In this document: positions 7,618 to 16,085 of the stretch, one piece after another | Numbering within the stretch: position 1 is the first letter of the stretch | Layout: every line of letters begins with the position of its first letter | The notes under the pieces: model-generated | What the model was told of the DNA's origin: nothing | The model's input: the letters and a program-made list of their open reading frames with translations, nothing else | Database searches by the model: none | Source of the DNA: Oscillospiraceae bacterium | GTDB taxonomy: Bacteria > Bacillota > Clostridia > Oscillospirales > Oscillospiraceae | DNA length: 64,000 nucleotides | Assembly: GCA_022800755.1 (NCBI GenBank) | Contig: JAAWQX010000006.1 | Coordinates: 42,297 to 106,296, forward strand | Direction: 5' to 3' | Translations under genes and position numbers: made by a program

Positions 7618-8340
7618 TCACTCCACGACGAAATAGGCTTTGAAAGATTCCCTACCGTCGTCCCGCACACCTTTTACATACGTGCCGCCAGTTCCTTCAT
7701 CTTTCTTATACAGTTCCAATATTTGTTTGGCCTGGCACTCTCCCATATACTCAATATATAGGTGCCGACCCTTTTTCCGCTCTGCCCCGGACCAATACTC
7801 TGCTGCGTCACAGACATAATCTGTATAGCGGTAGGCCCGAAGGTGCTGGTTCAAGTCACAGTCAGAGTAACGCACACAGATCGCTTCTATACGCTCCATA
7901 TCTTCCGGCATAGTCAGCCGCTCCATACTGCCAGCTCCCTGGATTACCGGGATGCCAAAATGTTCTAGAACCGTTTCCGGCCGAATCACTTTTCGAGTCC
8001 GGACATCCACGCATAATGTATTGATCTCACACCGGGCAATGGGACGGCCATCCCGGCGTATCTCCAGGCATTGGGTAAGCAGCACCCGGTTGACCATCAT
8101 CGGCTCTACGTAGACTTCTGCTGGGCCTGCTTCGTAAATATCCTCGCAAATTTCCAAATGCATGGATGCCGTCATCCATGTTGCATTCAGTTCCGCCATC
8201 ATACGGTGCATTTCCAGCCCCATCCGCTTCACATTATGGTAATTAGCAGCTTCAGCGATTTTCTGGTAACTAGTGGGAGAAACATAGTGGAAATAGTCCG
8301 TTTCGTCCCCTGTAATAAAAATATCATACAGTTTTTCCAT
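7618..8340 (-). CDS. Acyl-ACP thioesterase-like double-hotdog protein (paralogue 1)
   Basis: 240 residues and first gene of the pair 8340-6855. The second domain contains DCDLNQHLRAYRYTDYV (~160), a very clear match to the plant/bacterial acyl-ACP thioesterase motif D-x-N-x-H. The first domain has LNATWMTASM. Two starts compete: the ATG at 8346 directly abuts GAGGT, while the ATG at 8340 has the same site 6 bases upstream, so 8340 is chosen. The gene follows the rpsU terminator; I did not find a convincing promoter, so read-through from rpsU is possible. Confidence 0.8.
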   Translation of the reverse strand: MEKLYDIFITGDETDYFHYVSPTSYQKIAEAANYHNVKRMGLEMHRMMAELNATWMTASMHLEICEDIYEAGPAEVYVEPMMVNRVLLTQCLEIRRDGRPIARCEINTLCVDVRTRKVIRPETVLEHFGIPVIQGAGSMERLTMPEDMERIEAICVRYSDCDLNQHLRAYRYTDYVCDAAEYWSGAERKKGRHLYIEYMGECQAKQILELYKKDEGTGGTYVKGVRDDGRESFKAYFVVE

Positions 8341-8366
8341 ACACATACCTCAATTCCATTTTTAAG

Positions 8367-8399
8367 AAAAGACGAGAGCACATAGTGCTCCCGTCTTTT
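8367..8399 (-). terminator. Terminator downstream of rpsU
   Basis: Stem 8367-8381 with 8385-8399 (15 bp with one mismatch) flanked by A and T tracts, placed between the rpsU stop and the start of thioesterase paralogue 1. Confidence 0.8.
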
Positions 8400-8405
8400 T
8401 GGGCC

Positions 8406-8591
8406 TTAGTAATAACGCTTTTTCTTGTTCTTGCGAGCAGCCTCGGATTTTTTGCGGCGCTTCACGCTGGGGCTCTGGTAATATTCCTTTTTACGCAGAT
8501 CCTGCTGAATACCAGCCTTGGCGCAGTCGCGCTTAAATCTTTTCAAAGCGTTGTCCAGAGATTCGTTCTCTCTGACAATGATTTCCGACAT
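8406..8591 (-). CDS. rpsU: 30S ribosomal protein S21
   Basis: 61 residues, beginning [19 protein letters not shown] and ending in a lysine/arginine-rich tail, the standard length and composition of S21, a small-subunit protein involved in initiation. It has its own consensus promoter and terminator and so can be expressed independently of leuS upstream. GGAGGGA precedes the ATG. Confidence 0.97.
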   Translation of the reverse strand: MSEIIVRENESLDNALKRFKRDCAKAGIQQDLRKKEYYQSPSVKRRKKSEAARKNKKKRYY

Positions 8592-8665
8592 TTAGTTTCC
8601 CTCCCTCCAAAATCACATTTCTGTGTTTCAAGGGCCATAAACGGTTCTATGGCGTTAACATTAAC

Positions 8666-8694
8666 ATTATAATGAATCTTTGTACACTTGTCAA
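8666..8694 (-). promoter_or_regulatory. Consensus sigma-A promoter of rpsU
   Basis: Minus strand TTGACA (8694-8689), 17-base spacer, TATAAT (8671-8666): a perfect match to both hexamers, lying between the leuS stop and rpsU. Confidence 0.92.
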
Positions 8695-8704
8695 GATGAA
8701 GTTA

Positions 8705-11263
8705 TCATTCCGGCTTTAAAATTAAGTTGACCAGCTTATTTTTCACTACAATGGATTTGACGATCTTCATGCCTTGCAGCTGCTTTTGGATCTTTTCATC
8801 CGCGCAGGCCGCGGCGATGACTGTCTCGTCATCGCAGTCTGCGGGGACCTTCACGGTGCTGCGGAGCTTGCCGTTGACCTGGACCGCGATCTCCTTTTCG
8901 TGCTCCACGGTCTTGCTCTCGTCAAAAGCCGGCCAGGCGGTCTCGCAGGCCATTTTGCCTTCCGCCGCGGCAAAGCCCATGTTCTCCCACATTTCCTCCA
9001 CCATATGGGGCGCAAAGGGGCTGAGCAGAAGCAGCAGCGTTTTTACGTCGCCTTTGGTACAGCCGTTGGAATAGTAGTCATTCACCAGGCTCATCATGGC
9101 GGCGATGGCCGTATTGAACTTCATCGCATCGATGTCGTCCGTCACTTTTTTGATGGTCTTATGGATGCTCATTTCATTGGCCGGAGTATGCTCCAGGCTG
9201 TCGCCGCAGCGTTCAGCCAAGTTCCACACCCGGTCCAAAAAGCGCTTGCAGCCCTTTACCGCACTGGTCTGCCAAGGTGCGGCTTTTTCAAAGTCCCCCA
9301 GGAACATAATGTACACCCGCAGGGTATCCGCACCGAATTCCTGCACAACGTCATCGGGGTTGACCACATTCCCCAGGCTTTTGGACATTTTCACAATGGG
9401 ATGGTCCGCCATCTCGCCGTACTTCTCCCGCAGATGGGCGCGCACGGCGGCCTCGTCACCGTATTGGGCCATCAATTCGGCTTTCTCCTCCTCTGGGAGA
9501 TAGTCGAAGCTGTGGGGGTTCAAGCCCAGGATCATACCGTGGCTGGTGCGCTTTTGGTACGGCTCCGCTGTGGGGACCACGCCGCAGTCGAACAGCACCT
9601 TATGCCAGAAGCGACTGTACAGCAGGTGCAGCGTGGTATGCTCCATGCCGCCGTTGTACCAGTCCACCTGGTGCCAGTAGTCCATAGCTTCTTTGCCCAC
9701 CATGGCCTTGTCATTGTGGGGATCCATGTACCGCAGGAAATACCAGCTGGAACCGGCCCACTGGGGCATGGTATCCGTCTCCCGCTGGGCCTTTCCGCCG
9801 CAGTGGGGGCAGGTGGTATTAACCCAGTCGGTCATCTTCGCCAGCGGGGATTCGCCGTTGTCCGTCGGCTCGTAGTTCTCCACATCTGGCAACAGCAGCG
9901 GAAGCTGGTCCTCCGGCAGGGGGACCCAGCCGCATTTGGGGCAGTTCACCATGGGGATCGGCTCGCCCCAATAGCGCTGGCGGGAAAATACCCAGTCGCG
10001 CAGCTTATAGTTTACCGTCTTGACGCCGATGTTCTGTTCCTCGACCCAATCAATCATAGCGGGGATGGCCTGCTTGACGGTCATGCCGTTCATAAAGCCG
10101 GAATTCACCATGATGCCGGTGTCGTCCTTTAAAATGAACGCTTCTTTAGTCACGTCGCCGCCCTTGACCACCTCGATGATGGGCAGACCGAACTTGGTGG
10201 CGAAGTCCCAGTCGCGCTGGTCGTGACCGGGTACGCCCATGACCGCGCCGGTGCCGTAGGTCGCCAGCACGTAATCGGAAATGAAAATGGGGACCTCTTC
10301 CCCGTTCGCGGGATTGATGGCGACGACCCCATCCAGACGCACGCCGGTCTTTTCCTTGTTCGCCGCCAGTTCCGTGCGCTCAAAGTCGGATTTCCGGGCT
10401 GCGGCGTCAACGTAGGCCTGTACCTCATCATAGTTCTTGATGAGGGGCTGCCACTTCTTTACAAAGGCGTGCTCCGGGGATAAGACCATATATGTGCAGC
10501 CAAACAGCGTATCCGGACGGGTGGTGAATACCTCGATATCATCCCCCGCGCTGCTCTTGAAGCGAAGCTGCGCACCGGTGGAGCGGCCGATCCAGTTCTT
10601 CTGCTGGGTCTTGACCCGCTCAATATAGTCCAAATCATCCAAATCGTCGATCAAACGCTGGGCGTACTCGGTGATTTTCAGCATCCACTGACTTTTTTCC
10701 TTGCGGACCACGGGCGCGCCGCAGCGCTCGCACACGCCCTCTACGACTTCCTCATTGGCCAGTACGCACTTGCAGGAGGTACACCAGTTCACGGGCATGG
10801 TCGCTTTGTACGCCAGGCCCTTTTTATAAAGCTGGAGGAATATCCACTGGGTCCACTTGTAATACTTGGGGTCCGTGGTATCCACTACCCGGTCCCAGTC
10901 GAAGCTGAACCCCAGCATTTGCAGTTGCTCCGTGAAGTGCTTGATGTTCTGCTCCGTCACGATGCTGGGATGGATGTGGTTTTTGATGGCGTAGTTTTCC
11001 GTGGGCAGGCCAAACGCGTCAAACCCAATAGGAAACAGCACATTATACCCCTGCATCCGCTTTTTCCGGCAGACAATATCCATGGCCGTATAGGGCCGGG
11101 GATGGCCCACGTGCAAGCCCTGCCCCGAGGGGTACGGGAACTCCACCAGGCCATAGAACTTAGGCCGGGGATCACCCGTCACGGCGGCGTAGGTCTTGTT
11201 TTCCAGCCATTTTTTCTGCCATTTCTTCTCAATGGCGGTAAAATCGTAATTCATCTGTTCCAC
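8705..11263 (-). CDS. leuS: Leucyl-tRNA synthetase
   Basis: 852-residue class I aminoacyl-tRNA synthetase, bacterial length. The HIGH-type motif is HVGHPRPYT (~52), the editing CP1 domain spans about 220-420, a zinc-type Cys cluster (CTSCKCVL...CERCG) lies near 160-185, and KMSKSLGN is near 625. It charges tRNA-Leu in the cytoplasm. No T-box leader is present: the start lies 21 bases after rsfS, so expression comes from the upstream operon. GAGTGG-type purines precede the ATG. Confidence 0.97.
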   Translation of the reverse strand: MEQMNYDFTAIEKKWQKKWLENKTYAAVTGDPRPKFYGLVEFPYPSGQGLHVGHPRPYTAMDIVCRKKRMQGYNVLFPIGFDAFGLPTENYAIKNHIHPSIVTEQNIKHFTEQLQMLGFSFDWDRVVDTTDPKYYKWTQWIFLQLYKKGLAYKATMPVNWCTSCKCVLANEEVVEGVCERCGAPVVRKEKSQWMLKITEYAQRLIDDLDDLDYIERVKTQQKNWIGRSTGAQLRFKSSAGDDIEVFTTRPDTLFGCTYMVLSPEHAFVKKWQPLIKNYDEVQAYVDAAARKSDFERTELAANKEKTGVRLDGVVAINPANGEEVPIFISDYVLATYGTGAVMGVPGHDQRDWDFATKFGLPIIEVVKGGDVTKEAFILKDDTGIMVNSGFMNGMTVKQAIPAMIDWVEEQNIGVKTVNYKLRDWVFSRQRYWGEPIPMVNCPKCGWVPLPEDQLPLLLPDVENYEPTDNGESPLAKMTDWVNTTCPHCGGKAQRETDTMPQWAGSSWYFLRYMDPHNDKAMVGKEAMDYWHQVDWYNGGMEHTTLHLLYSRFWHKVLFDCGVVPTAEPYQKRTSHGMILGLNPHSFDYLPEEEKAELMAQYGDEAAVRAHLREKYGEMADHPIVKMSKSLGNVVNPDDVVQEFGADTLRVYIMFLGDFEKAAPWQTSAVKGCKRFLDRVWNLAERCGDSLEHTPANEMSIHKTIKKVTDDIDAMKFNTAIAAMMSLVNDYYSNGCTKGDVKTLLLLLSPFAPHMVEEMWENMGFAAAEGKMACETAWPAFDESKTVEHEKEIAVQVNGKLRSTVKVPADCDDETVIAAACADEKIQKQLQGMKIVKSIVVKNKLVNLILKPE

Positions 11264-11284
11264 TCTCTTCTCTGTCGTTCAGGT

Positions 11285-11638
11285 TCAGCCCAGCTGGGCC
11301 ATGTCGATCTTTTCCGCGTCCGCCCACAAACGCTCCAGATCATAAAACTCTCTCGCCTCTTCCATGAACACATGGACCACCACACAGCCGAAATCAATGA
11401 GCACCCAGCCGCTGGATCGCTCGCCCTCCCGGCGCCGGGGCGGCTCGCCCGCCTCGGTGAGCACATGCTCCACCGCGTCGGAGATGGTCTTGATATGGGT
11501 GGTGGAGGAAGCGGTGCAAAGGATGAAGTAGTCCGCCAGCACGGTCACATCCGTGGTGCGCATGACGGTGATCTCCTTCGCCATTTTTTCATCCATGGCC
11601 GTGGCGGCCAGTTTTGCCATTTCTGCGGGTTTTAACAT
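11285..11638 (-). CDS. rsfS: Ribosomal silencing factor RsfS (Iojap)
   Basis: 117 residues, with the family core VMRTTDVTVLADYFIL and the D-F-G-x-VVVHVF element near residue 85. RsfS binds L14 on the large subunit and blocks subunit joining during starvation. It lies between the LCP-protein gene and leuS, downstream of nadD as in many Bacillota. The ATG has GAGGAGACC just upstream. Confidence 0.95.
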   Translation of the reverse strand: MLKPAEMAKLAATAMDEKMAKEITVMRTTDVTVLADYFILCTASSTTHIKTISDAVEHVLTEAGEPPRRREGERSSGWVLIDFGCVVVHVFMEEAREFYDLERLWADAEKIDMAQLG

Positions 11639-11654
11639 ATCGGTCTCCTCGCTT

Positions 11655-13094
11655 TTAATAGTTCGCCGCGCCGGCGGTCGTCCACAGGCTACTGCCGTCG
11701 CTGGAGGTCTTGATGCTCACATGGTTCTGCGTCACCTGCTCATGGAAAGGATTCAGGTACTCGTTCACCATGTCCAGCCACTCGTCCACATAGATAAACA
11801 CATAGCTCGCGCCGTTGATGGAACCGCCGGTATTCCCGGGCAGGGTCATGAACTGGATGTTGTCGAAGTCCAGCTTCAAAAACTGCGCCAGATAGAACGC
11901 TACATTGCCGGCATCCAAGTCGGTCTCTACATTGTCCGTATAGACCTTGATAGCCGCGGGCAGATTCGGGATATTTTTCAAATCCAGGAACTGCTTAGCG
12001 ATTGCTTTAAAGAACTCCTGCTGCACGCCGATGCGCTGGATATCACCGCCGGCGTATCCATCCCGGAAGCGCAGGACTTTCACTGCGTCCGCGCCGGACA
12101 AAAGCTGGTAGCCCTTCTTAATATTGATGTCCAGCCCCTGAATCGGGTCTCTGTATACCATGTCCTGGGGTACGTCAAAGTACACACCGCCGATGGCGTC
12201 GATGATCTCCGCCACCGCCTTGGTATTCACAACGGCGTAGTTATCGATCTCAAAGCCCATGAGCTTTTTCAGTTCGTTTTTCAGGTTATCCACACCGCTG
12301 CCGCCTTTGTTCTCGCCAATGGCGTAGGCGCTGTTGATGCGGTTGATTCCGTAGTTCATCAGCGTATCGCGGGGAATACTCACCACGTTCAAGGTGCCCT
12401 CTACCGTATCCAGCTTGCCCACCAAAATCACATCTGTATTTCCGCTGGCTACGTCCTGTCCCACAATAGTAAACGTGAAGTTGCCTTCCTTACGACCGGT
12501 CTGTGTCGCCTGATCCGGGGGCTTATTTTCGGGACCATCCCCCGCATTATGGGTAGGCACTGGCGTGACCAGTCCCACAACGTCGTCCGAGTTCGGCGCA
12601 GTGATCCACAGCTTCACCACTAAGAACGCCGCAAGCGCGATCAACAGCAAAACGCCCAGGATGCTGCCCACAATAATGACTGCTTTTTTGCTCTTTCCCG
12701 CTTTTCTGGGCAGTTCATCGCCGAATTCCGGTTCCTCTGGAAAGCTGTCCCGGGGTTCCGGTCGCCTGGATGGTGGATCTACGCGCTCCGGGCGCTTTGG
12801 TGCAGGCTGTTCCGGCTGCTCCGGCTCTGCAGGAAGCTGGTCCATCATCCCTACCGCTTCCACGATGGAATTGAACAGACCGTCTTCCTGCTCCTGCTTG
12901 GACTTGGGATTCACAGGTGCCTGCCACAGCCGCGCCGGCGGTTCCGCCGGATAAGACGGCTCCTCCGGAGCTGCCGAAGGCATAACAGGCTCCTCATAGG
13001 TCAGCTCCTCCGGCTCATATTCCCGGCGCTCTCGGCGAGAATGTCCGCCGTCAGCCGTATGTTTTCCGTTTTTGCTGCTTCCAAATAGTTTCAA
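11655..13094 (-). CDS. LytR-CpsA-Psr (LCP) family cell-envelope transferase
   Basis: 479 residues: a long charged, proline-rich cytoplasmic N-terminus, one transmembrane segment near 140-162 (KKAVIIVGSILGVLLLIA), then the LCP catalytic domain with SIPRDTLMNY, RINSAYAIGE, and RFRDGYAGGD...R motifs that bind polyprenyl phosphate. LCP enzymes attach teichoic-acid or polysaccharide chains to peptidoglycan outside the membrane. The start is a TTG at 13094 forming TTGA with the nadD/yqeK stop and preceded by AAGGGGAG; a longer frame overlaps that gene and lacks a site. The C-terminus has a short Ser/Thr tail. Confidence 0.88.
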   Translation of the reverse strand: MKLFGSSKNGKHTADGGHSRRERREYEPEELTYEEPVMPSAAPEEPSYPAEPPARLWQAPVNPKSKQEQEDGLFNSIVEAVGMMDQLPAEPEQPEQPAPKRPERVDPPSRRPEPRDSFPEEPEFGDELPRKAGKSKKAVIIVGSILGVLLLIALAAFLVVKLWITAPNSDDVVGLVTPVPTHNAGDGPENKPPDQATQTGRKEGNFTFTIVGQDVASGNTDVILVGKLDTVEGTLNVVSIPRDTLMNYGINRINSAYAIGENKGGSGVDNLKNELKKLMGFEIDNYAVVNTKAVAEIIDAIGGVYFDVPQDMVYRDPIQGLDINIKKGYQLLSGADAVKVLRFRDGYAGGDIQRIGVQQEFFKAIAKQFLDLKNIPNLPAAIKVYTDNVETDLDAGNVAFYLAQFLKLDFDNIQFMTLPGNTGGSINGASYVFIYVDEWLDMVNEYLNPFHEQVTQNHVSIKTSSDGSSLWTTAGAANY

Positions 13095-14266
13095 GATGAT
13101 TCTCCCCTTCGATTCTTGAACCAGGAATATGCCTGGGCAGAGATTTCCAGTACCGGCACGCCTTTGGCCGCGAGATCGTCCATAGTCATGCGCAGTCCCA
13201 ATTCCATCGCGCTGTCGATGTCCTCGTAGCACAGCTTCCGCAGGGTTTCCACGCCGTCAAAACAGCGGGTCGGCTCGATGTAATCTGCCAGGTATATGAT
13301 CTTTTCCAACAAACTCATATCCGCCCTGCCGGTGGTGTGCCACCGGATAGCGTCCCGCACCGCCTCGCTCACGCCGAATTCGCCGTAAGCCACCGCGGCG
13401 CCCGTCATTTGGTGCAGGGCCTTATCCATTCCGATAATGGACGTGTCGATTATCATACCATATTTGTCACATAATAGCAACTGTTCGTCGAAACTGCATT
13501 TTTTTGTAATATCGTGCAGAATCGCCGCGGCCGCCGCCTCGTATTCATCCGCGCCCCAGCGCCGCGCCAGGCGCACAGCCTCTTCCTCGCAGCCCAGCAC
13601 GTGGGGGACCCGCTTCGGTGCCAGCAGCTCAGCCGCCCGCTCCCGGAGCCAGGAAAGCGCCGCTTTCGCGCCGTAGTCCCGCCGCTTGATGATCCGGGCA
13701 TACACCTCATCACTGAGCAGTTCCAGGCCCCCCGCGCGCTTCAGCGCTTCCCGGAGTTCCGTGGAAGATGCGGGGTACACCGGCGCTTCCACCAGGGTAA
13801 TGGTCCCGCCGTACCGCTGCTTCAAATGCTCGATATGCGTCGGGACCTGTCCGTCCGCCGGGTCGCCCCGCAACAGCACCGCCAGCGCAGCGTTTTCCAA
13901 AATGACCTCCGGGGCGTGCCAAGTCTCCAGAGATAAGATCATATCCGTCCCCATGACGAACATCAGCTCATCCCCGGGGTACATGGCCTTCAGTTCCAGA
14001 ATGGTATCCGACGTATAACTTTTCCCCGTCCGGCGCATTTCCAGGTCCGACACCTCCACGCCGGGCAGTTCCCCAAACGCCAGCCGGCACAATTCCATGC
14101 GCTCTTCCGGCGGCGGCGTATCGCCGCTCATTTCCTTATGGGGTGCCAGGAATGTGGGCATTATCAGTAGTTTATCCGGCTTTAAGGCATTTGAAACCGA
14201 ACACACCGCCTGAATATGCCCCAGATGGGGCGGGTTGAACGTACCGCCGTATACCACTCGTCTCAT
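13091..14266 (-). CDS. nadD-yqeK: Fused nicotinate-nucleotide adenylyltransferase and YqeK HD hydrolase
   Basis: 391 residues, two enzymes in one chain. Residues 1-~195 are NadD (GGTFNPPHLGHI near 7, and STELR near 165), which makes deamido-NAD from nicotinate mononucleotide. Residues ~210-391 are YqeK, an HD-domain Ap4A hydrolase, with HDITKK near 250 and a C-terminal DYIEPTR. In Bacillus the two are adjacent separate genes; here there is no stop between them. It lies between yhbY and the LCP gene, in the usual nadD-yqeK-LCP-rsfS order. Confidence 0.93.
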   Translation of the reverse strand: MRRVVYGGTFNPPHLGHIQAVCSVSNALKPDKLLIMPTFLAPHKEMSGDTPPPEERMELCRLAFGELPGVEVSDLEMRRTGKSYTSDTILELKAMYPGDELMFVMGTDMILSLETWHAPEVILENAALAVLLRGDPADGQVPTHIEHLKQRYGGTITLVEAPVYPASSTELREALKRAGGLELLSDEVYARIIKRRDYGAKAALSWLRERAAELLAPKRVPHVLGCEEEAVRLARRWGADEYEAAAAAILHDITKKCSFDEQLLLCDKYGMIIDTSIIGMDKALHQMTGAAVAYGEFGVSEAVRDAIRWHTTGRADMSLLEKIIYLADYIEPTRCFDGVETLRKLCYEDIDSAMELGLRMTMDDLAAKGVPVLEISAQAYSWFKNRRGESS

Positions 14267-14290
14267 TTCATCATCCCTTTATCTAAAGTC

Positions 14291-14599
14291 TCAGGCTTTT
14301 TTCTTTGCTTTGACCAGTTCGATCTTAGGGTTTTTCTCATTGCGCTTATAGAGTACGAATTTCCGTCCGATGACCTGCACCTGTTCGGCCTTACAGGCTT
14401 CGCTCAGCGCGTCGCAGGCTTCCCGGGCGGTGAACATGGAATTTTCCTGCACCTGTCCCTTGACCAGTTCCCGCGCCGCCAGCGCGTCTCTGGCCGAAGC
14501 GATGACAGTTTCCGTGATCCCTTCCTTGCCCACATAAATAATGGGCGTTTCCGATGCGGCCAGCCCTCGGAGCTGGGCGCGTTGCTTACTTGTGAGCAT
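14291..14599 (-). CDS. yhbY: YhbY-family CRM RNA-binding protein
   Basis: 102 residues spanning a single CRM domain: LTSKQRAQLRGLA at the N-terminus, the GKEGIT loop near residue 24, and the C-terminal VIGRKFVLYKRN. Family members bind pre-50S particles and act in ribosome assembly. The ATG overlaps rdgB by 14 bases and has AAGGAG 7 bases upstream inside rdgB. The last nine residues are basic. Confidence 0.93.
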   Translation of the reverse strand: MLTSKQRAQLRGLAASETPIIYVGKEGITETVIASARDALAARELVKGQVQENSMFTAREACDALSEACKAEQVQVIGRKFVLYKRNEKNPKIELVKAKKKA

Positions 14600-15185
14600 T
14601 GAGGTACTCCTTTAATTTTTCATAGAATTCCCGCAGGGATTTGCCCCGGTGGGAAATGGCGTTTTTCTCGTCGGGGGTCATTTCTGCCGTGGAACAGGCG
14701 TAGCCTACCGGGCGGAAAATGGGGTCATAGCCAAAGCCGTTTTGTCCGGTGGCTTCCTGCTGGATATGTCCTTCGCACTCGCCTCGGGTATCGATGCGGT
14801 CCCCGTTGGGAAAGGTGCAGTTGATACATGAGACGAACCGGGCGCTTCTTTGTTCCACGCCCACCATTTTTTTCAGCACCAGCGCCGTGCGGTCGGCGTC
14901 CGTATCCGCGTGATTGCCGGTATATCGGGCGCTGTAGATCCCCGGTTCGCCGTTCAGCGCGTCCACCACCAGGCCGGAATCGTCCGCCACCGCCGGCAGC
15001 CCCGTGGCGGTAGTCACCGCCGCGGCCTTCAAATAGGCGTTTTCCTCAAATGTAGTGCCGGTCTCGTCCACTTCAAAGTGACAGCCCGCCTCGCTTTGGG
15101 GAATGATCTCGATGCCCAGCGGGCTTAATATCTCCCGAAACTCCCGCAGCTTATGGGCGTTGTTGGAAGCCAAAATCAGTTTCAT
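14586..15185 (-). CDS. rdgB: XTP/dITP pyrophosphatase (RdgB/HAM1)
   Basis: 199 residues beginning MKLILASNNAHKLREF with the Ham1 substrate site FVSCI and FGYDPIF near 150. The enzyme hydrolyses non-canonical purine triphosphates and keeps them out of DNA. Its ATG overlaps the ftsY stop by 4 bases (ATGA), pointing to translational coupling. Confidence 0.96.
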   Translation of the reverse strand: MKLILASNNAHKLREFREILSPLGIEIIPQSEAGCHFEVDETGTTFEENAYLKAAAVTTATGLPAVADDSGLVVDALNGEPGIYSARYTGNHADTDADRTALVLKKMVGVEQRSARFVSCINCTFPNGDRIDTRGECEGHIQQEATGQNGFGYDPIFRPVGYACSTAEMTPDEKNAISHRGKSLREFYEKLKEYLNAHK

Positions 15186-16084
15186 TTCAGCAGCGCCTCC
15201 ACAAATTCTTTCGCATCAAAAGGCATCAGGTCGTCCACGCCCTCTCCCACACCGATGAACTTCACGGGCAGTCCCAATTCCCCGGCAATGGCGAACACGA
15301 TGCCGCCCTTGGCAGTGCCGTCCAGCTTGGTCAGCACGATACCGGTCAGTCCCGCGCTTTCCGCGAACTGCTTGGCCTGAATGAGACCGTTTTGCCCGGT
15401 AGTTGCATCCAAAACCAGCAGGGTTTCCACCGCGGCGTCAGGCAGTTCCCGGGTGATGACCCGGGAAATTTTATTCAGTTCGTTCATCAGATTGGCTTTA
15501 TTATGCAGCCGCCCGGCGGTGTCGATGATGACCAAATCCGTCCCCCGGGCTTTGGCGGCGGAGCAGCCGTCAAACACCACCGCCGCCGGGTCGGAGCCTT
15601 CCTCATGGCGCACGATGCCGCAGCCGGCCCGCTCGGACCAGACCGTCAGCTGCTCCGCGGCGGCGGCGCGGAACGTGTCCCCCGCCACCAGCAAAACGCT
15701 CTTACCCTCCGTCGTATATGCCGCCGCCAGTTTGCCGATGGTGGTGGTCTTCCCCACGCCGTTGACACCCACCATCAAAATCACGCTGGGTTTGGTATCC
15801 AGCTTCATCGCCAGATCTCCGGCGGTCAAAATGCCCGTAAGAATGTCCATCAGAGCCTCTTTGACCTCCACATTGGTCTTTAAATGCCCGGATTTTACCC
15901 GCTTGCGCAGCTCTTCCACCGCTTTCGTGGTGGTCTCCACCCCCACATCAGCCAAAATGAGGCATTCTTCCAATTCGTCGTAAAAATCATCGTCCGCTTT
16001 CGTGAAATCCGCAAACAAGCCGTCCAGCTGGACGGTGGTTTTCGTTTTTTTCAGTCCGCCGAGAATCTTATCAAAAAATCCCAT
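15182..16084 (-). CDS. ftsY: Signal recognition particle receptor FtsY
   Basis: 300 residues with the NG domain of SRP GTPases: GVNGVGKTTTIGKLA (~108, P loop), DTAGR (~195), TKLDGTAKGG (~250) and the terminal GVGE-x-DDLMPF. The acidic A domain of proteobacterial FtsY is reduced to a short N-terminus. The ATG at 16084 starts MGFFDKI and has GGAGGA 8 bases upstream; it follows the smc stop by 1 base. The protein docks ribosome-SRP complexes at the membrane. Confidence 0.97.
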   Translation of the reverse strand: MGFFDKILGGLKKTKTTVQLDGLFADFTKADDDFYDELEECLILADVGVETTTKAVEELRKRVKSGHLKTNVEVKEALMDILTGILTAGDLAMKLDTKPSVILMVGVNGVGKTTTIGKLAAAYTTEGKSVLLVAGDTFRAAAAEQLTVWSERAGCGIVRHEEGSDPAAVVFDGCSAAKARGTDLVIIDTAGRLHNKANLMNELNKISRVITRELPDAAVETLLVLDATTGQNGLIQAKQFAESAGLTGIVLTKLDGTAKGGIVFAIAGELGLPVKFIGVGEGVDDLMPFDAKEFVEALLK

Positions 16085-16085
16085 C

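Noticed and set aside
8774..10132. 452-codon ORF opposite leuS
   Set aside because: Antisense of a complete leucyl-tRNA synthetase; no independent evidence.
8595..11290. T-box leader for leuS
   Set aside because: leuS begins 21 bases after rsfS and no T-box core sequence is present; the same holds for lysS.
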